Below are positions 36,139 through 45,489 of a stretch of 64,000 nucleotides of DNA, piece after piece. The position numbers were made by a program, and so were the translations under genes. Every line of letters begins with the position of its first letter. The stretch's first letter is position 1. Below the pieces are notes generated by a model. That model was not told where the DNA came from. It ran no database searches and saw only the letters and a program-made list of their open reading frames with translations. This stretch comes from Sipunculus nudus (taxonomy: Eukaryota; Annelida; Sipuncula; Golfingiida; Sipunculidae). The stretch lies in contig CM049307.1 of NCBI GenBank assembly GCA_026874595.1, forward strand, positions 36,314,862-36,378,861, read 5' to 3'.

Positions 36139-37440
36139 GTATCCGCCAAAACGAAGTTTTGCGGATACTATGATTTTGACCGAGTTCCTCCACCGCGGCG
36201 GCGTTCGTTTCCAGAGAGCTCCTCGGAGACTAATGGACCGATTTTTCCCAAACTTACACCTATTATCGGGTCACATGTGAACTGGTGCCTAACCAATTTG
36301 CGTTGACCTCTGACCTTTCCTCTCTATCCAGTGTCCATTTGTGGGTCTGTTTCCACTCATAAACCCTCATATCTCGGGAACCATTTGACCGATCAGGAAT
36401 TAAATTGATACAAATGTAGCCCTTGGATTGCTTTATAACATACACAAAAAATGGTGGCGCCACCTGTAACCATGTTTGCACAGTGTCCATCTGTTCATCT
36501 GCCTTGGGTTAAAATCACTCATATCTCTGCAGTGAATTGACTAATTCACCTGAAATTCGTCATGCGTATACATCCAGGATAGCTTTCTTGATTTTATAAC
36601 AGGTGGCGCCACCTACGTTCACGTTCACGCTGATGACATCCAAGCTTATATCTTGGGAACCGTTTGACCGATCAGGAAATAAAATTTATACAAATGTAGC
36701 CCTTTGATAGCTCTGTAACATGCACAAAAAATGGTGGCGCCACCTGTAACAATGTTTGCACAGCGTCTGTCTGTTAGTCTGCCGTGGCCTAAAATCACTC
36801 ATTTCTCTGTAGTGGTTCGACATAACTGCCTAAAATTTTGCAGGTTTATACATCGTGGACAGCTTTCTTGATTTTATGACAGGTGGCGCCACCTACATTC
36901 TAGTTAACGCTGCACACATCCAAGCTCATATCTCAGGAACCATTTGACCGATTGGGCCAAAATTGTGCATGTGTTTAGATCTCACATAGGTCTTTATCAT
37001 ACACAAAACTGGAGGGGTTACCTGCAAAGATTTTTGCACAGTGTTTCTCTGTTTGTCTGCCACGGGCAAAAATCGCTCATATACATGTAGTGGTTTGACT
37101 TTTCTGCCTAAAATTTTGCAGGTGTATACAACTTGAACAGCTTTCTGGATTTGTGGTAGGTGGCACAACCTACATACACATTTAGGCTGCAGACATCCAT
37201 GCTTATATGCAACATACCTCACTCTATTTCCCCTTGCCACTCAATCCATGCCTCACTATCTGATTTTGGCAGATACATGTAGTCACTTGTCGGTTACCCG
37301 TATTCTAGTTTTAAAAGTTTACACATTTTTCTCTATTTTTGAGATATATAAATACAGACTAAATCTTGGCCTGTTGGTTAATCTGTTTGATGCTTCAGTT
37401 GAATGGGTATATACTACCATTCTAATGATAAAATTTCCTT
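36139..37440 (+). repeat. Second hairpin-headed repeat module nested in element A
   Basis: It opens with a 30-nt near-perfect hairpin (GTATCCGCCAAAAC-GAA-GTTTTGCGGATAC, 36139-36168, one bulged base) followed by a CCGCGGCGGCG patch. Three ~310-bp units follow, marked by GAACCATTTGACCGAT or a variant at about 36380, 36655 and 36938. Each contains GGTGGCGCCACCT palindromes in the first two units. It looks like a different but related element fused to or inserted in element A. Confidence 0.65.
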
Positions 37441-37494
37441 TTGCGAATCTCTTCCCAGTCAGCTGAGCGTCATGACCCATGGGTCACTTGTTTT

Positions 37495-37745
37495 AACAAC
37501 TGGTCGCATAACTCTTCAGAACATTATGTTGTTTTATTTTTTAGTGATTTAATAGCAGAGGAGGAGTTCCACTTTAAGATAAAGAAAGACATTCATCAGA
37601 AAGCCAGTTGGTCATATATAACATAGATAAACGTAAATAAAAAGATATAACTTACTTAAAATATTGGTGGTCCCTCGCCAGACGGAGGATATGTTATCCA
37701 GCGGCTACTGAAACTTATTTTTACAAAAGAGATAAAATATCAGAT
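37495..37745. repeat. Inverted duplicate, far arm
   Basis: Reverse complement of the TIR receptor's 3' flank (30578-30826). It begins exactly where element A ends (TAACAACTGGTCGCATAA). It may be the 3' UTR of a lost second receptor gene or the arm of an unrecognised dispersed repeat. Confidence 0.7.
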
Positions 37746-37837
37746 ATGTTTAGGTAATTTCACGCCTGGCAATTTTGTATCAGTTCCAGGACAGTTGGTC
37801 TACAGAGAAGGTATGAGGGAGTCACTCTGTTCATCTC

Positions 37838-38300
37838 GACATTGAATGGACTATACTGATTGCCGGTCACTTTGTCAACCCCGATAAATGGACTGTACCA
37901 TTCACCCAGGCATTTTGTCCCCCCGACATTTAATGGACTGTACCCCTCATCCCGACATTGAATGGAGTGTACCGTCCACCCCCCCCCCCCCCCCCCCACC
38001 CCCCATTTAATATGTTCAGTCCGACATTGACTTGATTAAACCATTCACCCGGTCAATATGTTAAGCCCGACATTAAATTGACTGTACCATTTACCAAGGC
38101 AATATGTTCATCCCGAAACTGAATGGACTGTAACTTCCCCCAGTAAATCTCCCAGTAAAATGACTGTACCATTCACCCAGACAATATGTTCATCCCGACA
38201 TTGAATTGACCGTTCCATTCATCTAGGCTAAATTGTTCATCCCGAAATTGAATTGAATGTACTTTTGTTCATCCTAACATTATATGGACTCTACCGTTTC
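37838..38300. repeat. Minisatellite of ~45-bp degenerate units
   Basis: About ten degenerate tandem units built around CCCGACATTGAATGGACTGTACC followed by ATTCACCCAGGCAATATGTTCAT-like sequence. A poly-C tract interrupts the array at about 37979-37998. No coding potential is supported. Confidence 0.8.
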
Positions 38301-38480
38301 CCAGTTGTGTGAAACTACATAGTCTTAATAAAGTAAGCTACATGTCCATTCTGTGCTGCGTCTCTTCAACGGAAGTCTTGTTTCAGCTATCAATTTTGTT
38401 GGTCAGGGTCTGGAGTAAAACCTGTAGTAGAGAGTGGAAACTCGTTTTTTTAATCAAACTATTGGACCGGTTACCTAAAA

Positions 38481-38634
38481 CAGAAGCGGATCCCGGGAGG
38501 CGGGGGGGGGGGGGGGGGGTTCGACAGGGGGTCCGGAAACTCCTTTTTCACCCGAAACAATCTTTTTTTTAGGTTTTTCATTTGTCCTCCTAGGTTGGGC
38601 CCCCTCCCCTTCCTAATTCCTGGATCCGCCCCTG
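38481..38634 (-). mobile_element. CAGGGGCGGATCC MITE, second copy
   Basis: It starts CAGAAGCGGATCCCGGGAGG and ends TTCCTGGATCCGCCCCTG, i.e. the same family as 32707-32914 in the opposite orientation, 154 bp. TAAAA lies to the left and TAAAT to the right, a possible target duplication with one mismatch. Confidence 0.7.
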
Positions 38635-38639
38635 TAAAT

Positions 38640-39960
38640 GGTTATATTTATTTAATGGTATGTTTTTTATACCGCCACTCAGGTTACATGTACCTGATGT
38701 TACGCATGTACACCGAACAATAAAAAGAATGAGTTTATGAGAACGTATGTTGCATTTAGTCATCTTTATGTGTGTGATGGGGAGTGATTCGGAGCACCTA
38801 AACCTCTTGGTAAATATATCACTAACCGGGGAGGGTGATGTTTTCCCTGGGGCCCCTGGCTGTACTTCAGGCAGGGGCCCTTTCATCACATTGATATCGT
38901 TTGTACAAAGAAATTCTGTTAAACCGAATTCTAATTTTATCGAGTCTAGTCCACATTATAACGTGCGGCGTAATAGGCCGCCTTAATATGTGGATAATAA
39001 CTTGGCTTAATTGTTATTACAGTTTCACATTACACGTTTTAGTCATTCAAATTCAGTGAACTTACAGATTAACAGACCTTTGCCATGCGCATGCACACTA
39101 CCGAACACGGTCGTCTGTAGTGCTCGGGCCCGAATGTACCAGCATCGAAGGTGTGGTCGGAACTTAAAAGATAAAGATACCGTTAAAGATACGGTATGTT
39201 TATTACTATAATTATTCAGAGATATCACAAAATATGATCTTTCTTGCCGAAATGACGGACCCGAACACTCGGTGTAAATCGTCGATGACAGGTGTCGTGT
39301 GATTGGAAAGTGTTGTTAAAAATGACTTATCGTTGATGTTTATAACTGACGTAGAGACTAATGAACAATTTCAGTTAAGGTAAATCCTCGTAAAATAATG
39401 AATTTTCGATGATCACCTGAGAAAGTTGCAGAACTGTTTGTGAAGAATTAATACTGGCAACGCGACGCCCATGCATGCACATGTTTATTCTGACCAGCTT
39501 TATTGAATTAAATGAATTCATTAAATGAACTGAATCCAGACTATTTTTGTATACCGTAAAAATGTGGAGAAATCCTGCGTTTGGTGTCTGAAGTTGGCGT
39601 CTCTGTTTTAACCCCTAATTGAGAGAAATCACCACCATGAATATTTTCTCTGAAATTTTATTCTGAATCGATTTTTTTTCACTCGTTAAATTTTCCTACT
39701 CTTTTGCTTGTTCAATTTCCTACTCTTTTACTTATAATGAACACATTTCAACTTATATTACAGCATGAATCAAACAAGTGACCCATGGCCTCTATATCTC
39801 AGCTGAAAGTATTATGAACAAAATATGTATATTTTAGACGAACAAATTTTACTACTTTTTAATTATTCATATACATTATATGTCAAGCTTTGGTCTTTCA
39901 TATTTCATTGGTACACATGTGTCATTATTATGTATTGGTTACTGCTAGGTGTACTCAATA
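38640..39960. other. Intergenic, no gene recognised
   Basis: AT-rich DNA. Apart from the short match to 14865-14905 at 39259-39298, nothing is recognisable. Confidence 0.5.
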
Positions 39961-39969
39961 CAACATCCT

Positions 39970-40022
39970 CAGTGGCGGATCAAGGAATTTAAAAAAAGGG
40001 GCCTCTCCTGAATCCGTCACTG
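39970..40022 (+). mobile_element. Minimal CAGNGGCGGATC element, 53 bp
   Basis: It starts CAGTGGCGGATCAAGGAATT and ends CCTGAATCCGTCACTG, its reverse complement with a few changes. Almost nothing but the two ends is left. I see no convincing target duplication. Confidence 0.5.
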
Positions 40023-40029
40023 ACCCTTC

Positions 40030-41660
40030 ACTAGCAGAATACATGTATACTGAGTATTTATTGAGAATCTATTAAGAGGTACTGATATTTTTTTGCTCGG
40101 GCTTTTACTTTGTAAAGAAATGGACCTGGAGAGCCAGTAAAAATCAAGCCTTGATGTACATTTCTTTTCCTGTCACGAACGTATTATATTAAAGCGATTG
40201 AAACATAATTTTTTAAATATGAAAACGAATACTACAATGAATAAAAAATAAACCCTATATGGATTATACCTGGATTGTACAAATAGTTATTATAGCTGAT
40301 CAAGGCACTCTCCATGGCTTATTTCGTGGCGTCCGGTAGTTTCTAGAGATCCTAAAGGAAACCCGGAGAAAACCAGAGGCCTTGGATGGGACAATACAAT
40401 TAACCTGCTCTCATGGATAATGTGTTGAAAGGTAACTTTAGACTTGGATGGCTTACACCTGAGACAAAAGAAAATATCTGCAGATTTCAACTTTTTCCTC
40501 CGTCTCAGAAAGGAATGAATGACTGATGAATCAGACACGGGATTGAAAACATTAGTGTTTTAGAAACAATTTTCTTTTACCATAATATTTGAAGTTCATT
40601 CATGCAATTACTGCTGTTTCAATACAGTAACACGCGTCTTTCATTTTCTCTCAACTTCCTAATCTTAATGTGATAGAGTTATATCTTCCACTGTAAATAC
40701 TGCCAAAGTGTGGCAAAAAAGTGAAACTCGCAAACTATACGAACCCTGCTGGCCTGTATTTTTTCATGTAAAATTATGAACCCTGATGCATGATACATAC
40801 TTAAAGCAAAGTTGCACCTTAGTTAAATCTACCTACAAATGAAAGTAAAGGTGACAAACCATACAGTTATAAAAAGTCACAATCCATCAGTCCAGTACAG
40901 TAAGATTTTCTATTCTTTCAAGAAGTGAAATTTTAAAACATAATAGATCTTCTAAGGAAATTTCTTAACTAAGTTATGTCAGTAGCTGGGGAAGACTGGG
41001 AAGATAAAACGGCCCTGGAAATTAGAATGAAAGCGGCCCATGACAGTTAAAATGAGATTAAACACATAAAATGCATAATTTTTTTTGTATTGCGAGACCT
41101 AAATAACATAATTCAACATTTCTCAACTTCTTGCATTTAGCATTCATACGTCACATAATTCTGTTCTTAACAAGGACTCTTCGTTGAGAATGCATTTATT
41201 ACAGAGACTGCGTCCAGATGTTGCAGAATATCCTACTCAACTGCCATCAACATGAATGCATTTAGGTTGTCTTGGCAGGGTGTGCTCCTCAATCTGTTCA
41301 TGGTGAACTTAAGAGTGGAGAAACTCTTTCCACATGCAACCTGTGTTGTTGACAGAGTAAGTAGATAATTGTAAATAAACCAAAGACACTATGGTCAGAA
41401 TTGTCAATTCCATTGACTTCAATGAACATTGAACATTTTTTTGGAGTAGAATAGAAAAATCAAACATTATCAATGAATTTGTTAATCTTGAATCTACAAA
41501 ACATAACGTTTAAATTGTAGTTTATTTTACACAGTTGGATTCGTTACCAGGACCTGGAGTAAAAGTGTTATGACATATCAGACTACACACAAATTTCGTA
41601 TTCTTTTGCTCTTTGGCAAATAAAAAATGATAACTTAATAATGGAAGTAAAGTCTAAGTC
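40030..41660. other. Intergenic; SINE-like fragment at ~40300-40400
   Basis: No gene recognised. On the minus strand about 40350-40390 reads CTCTGGTTTTCTCCGGGTTT, a SINE-core-like motif related to 12905-13135. Confidence 0.4.
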
Positions 41661-41664
41661 ATAT

Positions 41665-42185
41665 TACCGGCCGAGCTCCGGTGGATTTTTAAAATCGGCC
41701 GAGCAGCGAGCTCCTCGCCAATTTTAAAAAATCCGGCGGAGATCGGTCGATTTTTATGATTGTGGTCACATAAGTATGGAGGCCTGGCCGAGTCGAAAGA
41801 TTTTTGCACCTTAAATGAGAAGGGGCCCGACAGGACGTCGTTTAGAACACGTCCGAACCTCCTCCGAACTCGTCCGACGCTCTTTTACTCCACCGAGACT
41901 CGTCAGTTGTCCGCCTAAATGTCGACCGAGCATCGCAAAATAATCTTTGGACTCATGTCCGAGCGCCTAGCGGGCATCGTTGGGATCGTCCGAGCACCGC
42001 TGGACACTAAGGACTTTTTTAACCTTAAAGACGAGTGGACTTTGGACGACCCCAAAAATCCCCCAGCGACACACGCTGGAGGCCCCGGCGAGCTGCTGCC
42101 GAGGAAAATTTCCCAGCGAGTCCTCGTCGCTATTTAACTCCGCGCTAAAGAGCGACAAGCTCCCCAACGAGCTGTTAAATTACTG
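41665..42185. other. GC-rich island with inverted repeats, unknown
   Basis: It is clearly richer in G+C than the flanks. Its left end contains an inverted repeat (CTCCGGTGGATTTTTAAAAT near 41677 against the reverse of AATTTTAAAAAATCCGGCGG near 41719). Many CGTCCGA and CGAGC words follow. Overlapping open frames exist on both strands with no recognisable domain. It could be a GC-rich mobile element or a decayed repeat. Confidence 0.35.
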
Positions 42186-42199
42186 ACGAGGCTCGTCCA

Positions 42200-43720
42200 C
42201 AAAGTCCACTTTTGCAAGATAACTGATAGGGTCTCGTTGACTTGATGTGACTGGGGTTTGTATAAGGTGTTTTAATATGCATTTGCATACAAAAATTAAG
42301 AACTCCAAAGTAAGATATGCTAGAGGCCCTTTCTATCTCAATTAGGCCTAGGGCTAATGATGACTTCACACATTACCACCAAAGCATTGAAAAAATATTA
42401 TTTATACGAGACCCGGCTTGGTCTATGTCTGTTATATAAACTGGCCCTTTCCTACAGAGGCCAAGACGAAGTTGCAAAGGACACTCAGATTATAGCGTGA
42501 CTAAATTGCTGCACTGCATTAATGTGATTTAAGTTCAAGCCATCGGCCCACAGGGAAACTTCCCGGTGTCCCGGCGGCCCTGTCCGCCCCTGGTCAGTAG
42601 ATTGTATATATTTCTTTATCAAAGTAAATATCAATATTCCAAATGTCAAATCCAGTTTCAAATAGGCCCATCTGTAATACAGCGAACGTATAATACGAAG
42701 GGGTCGTCTAGTAACCCGAATAGTATGGCTACAAGCAGAGAAGGAAGTTAAACATCCAAAGTCCTAGAAAGCATAAGAAGACAGCACACAGAGTGAGGAC
42801 CACTGTAGAATACCTTACAGTCTGTTCTATACAACATAATATTATGTCTTCATTAGTATAATTTGGTAATGTAAAATTAAGCCTTCAACTGTCATAAGTT
42901 CATGCAACGATTGCAAGTATGCTGTAATGTCTGCTTTTCACATTTTATATAAAAAAGAAACACTTAAAAGCGTTATCATAAAACATACATAAAAATTTAA
43001 AACTCGTAATTTAATTTTATCTGTAAAGAAAATTTGAAAAAACTTACCTGGTAAACAGTATTATAGCGGCCAAGTTTACAACAAACATACACAGATGGAC
43101 AGACTGCTTTGCATATGGATCAATGGACAGTTAAACTGACCGATATCACGGTTCTATAACACCAACTGCACAAGACTGTCCCATAAGCAGAGTATAATAA
43201 GCACTTCTCGCAGAGGACTATAGGAGAGAAAATTACCTCAGTTGCGAACCTCTATTTCTGACCCATTAACAGGTAGCGCCCAATTTAAAATATATCATGG
43301 TGACTATATAAAATGCATCACAGAAGTTTTAACATAGCATAAACGGAATCTCCATGCATGCCTCAAAAGTTAGTGACATAAAGATTATTTAAATCTAAAA
43401 ACTCTTACAGATGTTACATCTAAATTCTTATGAAAAAGAGGGTTGATTTCGTCCATCTTGAAAAAAAGGTAGCAATCTTGGATTTTTGACTGACTAACGT
43501 TTTATTTCTTCTAAAAGGATCTTAACGTACAAGCATGCAAAATTTGGTGCTTAAGATGTATCATCAACTGATGTATTCTGGCTATAATTTCACTTGTCTG
43601 TTTGACAAAAAAAAACGTTTTTTACCGCCCAGGGAATTTATTCTCGGAGGCCTTGTAAAGTCGGACCGACTCATGAGGCATTTATAACCAGACAAAATAT
43701 TATGTCAAAGGGTCAAAATG
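42200..43720. other. Intergenic, no gene recognised
   Basis: AT-rich, with a short GC-rich patch (about 42545-42600, GGCGGCCCTGTCCGCCCCTG) that looks like one end of a transposon of the CAGGGGCGGA class in reverse. The partner end was not found. Confidence 0.4.
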
Positions 43721-43724
43721 GAGC

Positions 43725-43732
43725 TATAAAAA
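43725..43732 (+). promoter_or_regulatory. Possible TATA box of cyclase gene 1
   Basis: TATAAAAA about 225 bases upstream of the cyclase start codon, which would leave a 5' UTR of roughly 190 bases. In AT-rich DNA such matches are common, so this is only a position to test. Confidence 0.25.
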
Positions 43733-43950
43733 TCATGGTCGCTCAAGTTTTTTTAAGTGTTACGCGTCGTCTACTGTTACAAAACTCGTTTAGCAAACGG
43801 TACCGAAACGCCTATTGCTCAAGAATTTTAACAGAAACAAACGAGACGGACATATTTTGTCACTTCACTACCTTAATGTGAACGGTAAGGTGCCCCAACA
43901 GAGATTCCTGCAAAGCAGACCACGACACGTAATTCGACAAGGCACTCAAG

Positions 43951-45487
43951 ATGGTGCTAAACATGGCGATAGGCGCTGCTCTGTGGCTCGGTTTGATTTA
44001 TGTAGCCCATGGTGAAATAATAACTTTAGATATGAGCTATGTTTACGAAGAAAATGTCACCATGTACTATGATCGCACAAACGCCTTTTCACGAACCCCC
44101 CAGTTTTGGATTGGTTACTACGCCGCTGGTTATTGGTGAGTTCATGATTTTTCAAGATCGTCTCATCTCAGACCTGGAAAGCTGCTCTCCACACGGTTTT
44201 AAAGATTAATATAACCAACACTTTAGTATAATCTATGCTTTATGAATCCTTTACAGCCAATAATTAGAACGTCTAAACTCTAACAATTTTTCAAATTTTG
44301 TGATTTAAATATTAATTAAAATAGACTAGGTTTGTAAGATGACTGCTAGAAAGAAGATGGCGTGCCTGTGCTCCAGCGGAATCTCCCCACTCTGCTTAAA
44401 TGCCCTGGTCTCCAAGAGGCCGTTATCAACGGGTTGTCCCAGTTTTCACCCTCGAGGGCCAGGCCTATAATGGAACCTATAAGGAACAAGGGAAGTTACA
44501 ATATCTATCCGAGACAGCATACGCTCTCCCATTAGCTAATAAAGCAGCGATTTGTGCAATTTATCGCCAGTCCACTGGTATTTTCGCAAACCCTAAAAGA
44601 AAAAAACATTAATGTAGTGGAGGCGGTACTCTGTGTAGGACTTAAACTGGCGTTTCGTTTTGTGGATACCATTTCCCACTACATCACTCATGAAAGTAAA
44701 ATTTGCTTAATGACCTGACATATCATCTATCACCAGTCTTATTTTACCTATGTATAACCGGCCTGAAGGTAAATATGTTTTACTTTCATTTTGTAGGTTA
44801 AAGGCCTACAATATCCGAACTCCGGAACATGGCGGAAGTCACATGGATGCCCCATCACATTATGCGGAGAATGGAATAGGAATTAGCGAGATCCCCTTGT
44901 CAAAGCTACTCAGTCGTCCCGTGATTAAGATCGACATCTCAGGGCGCGCGAGATTTGACCCGGACACGATGGTGACAGTGGACGATCTGGAAGACTGGGA
45001 GAAAAAATACGGGAGGATCCCTGAGAATGCAGTGGTGATGATGTACAGCGCTTGGCATGAAAAATACGGTGACTGGCGAGCTTACATGGGAGTGGCGTCA
45101 GGAAGAGAGGACTTTCGTCCCGATGGCGACAACTCCATCCGCCATTTCCCAGGATTCTCACCTGATGCTACGTTATGGCTGTGCACCAATCGGTCTATCG
45201 TAGGTTTAGGAGCTGACACAGCGTCTGTAGAACCAGGAATCTCCCAAGATTTCAAAACTCACACAATATTCGCCTCTCATGGCAAGTGGGCTTTGGAAAT
45301 GGTGGCGAATCTGAACGAGCTTCCTGAGAGTGACGCTCTGGTATCCGTGTTGCCCATGAAGATGAAAGACGGCAGTGGCGCCCCGACACGGATTTATGCC
45401 ATCTGGGATACAAATCCAAGCGCTGCACCCACTCTAAGCATGTGTTTCAGCGTTATGCTCAGTGCTTTTTTGACCGCTTGGTTTTAA
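43951..45487 (+). CDS. Secreted cyclase-family metal hydrolase, copy 1
   Basis: Two exons (43951-44135 and 44797-45487) join within a Trp codon (TG|G) at a clean GT-AG intron to give 291 residues. A signal peptide (about 1-21, ending VAHG) is followed by LDMSYVYEENVTMYYD. The metal-binding motif HGGSHMDAPSHY matches the family signature HxGTHxDxPxH, and a conserved C-terminal segment reads FASHGKWALEMVANLNELP then LPMKMKDGSGAPTRIYAI. Relatives include bacterial kynurenine formamidase and isatin hydrolase, which hydrolyse amide or lactam bonds using a metal; the substrate here is unknown. The tail NPSAAPT plus a hydrophobic stretch (LSMCFSVMLSAFLTAWF) could be a GPI-attachment signal or membrane anchor. 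It is the only intact member of a three-copy same-strand cluster. Confidence 0.85.
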
Positions 45488-45489
45488 TC

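Larger units (their letters stand above)
34073..37494 (+). mobile_element. Hairpin-ended composite repeat element A
   Basis: The left end carries a 27-nt hairpin, GCTCAGCTGACT-gaa-AGTCATCTGAGC (34075-34101), then GATCACTCTTTGTCC and a TCCGTC/TGTC run (34121-34213). The right end carries CAGTCAGCTGAGC, the reverse complement of the left hairpin's first half, then the perfect palindrome GACCCATGGGTC (37474-37485) and ACTTGTTTT. Its borders are fixed by the empty-site copy beside the TIR gene (GAAAACCATTTT-GA-TAACAACTGG). The body holds six ~340-bp tandem units (about 34205-36136), then a different repeat module from 36139. No transposase is visible. Confidence 0.7.

Noticed and set aside
37780-38300. 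CRISPR-like array
   Set aside because: Units are directly adjacent and degenerate, without unique spacers, in an intron-bearing eukaryotic genome. It is a minisatellite.
41919-42186. Two overlapping plus-strand genes in the GC-rich island
   Set aside because: Both strands and several frames are open because stop codons are rare in GC-rich DNA. No domain or splice context supports a gene.
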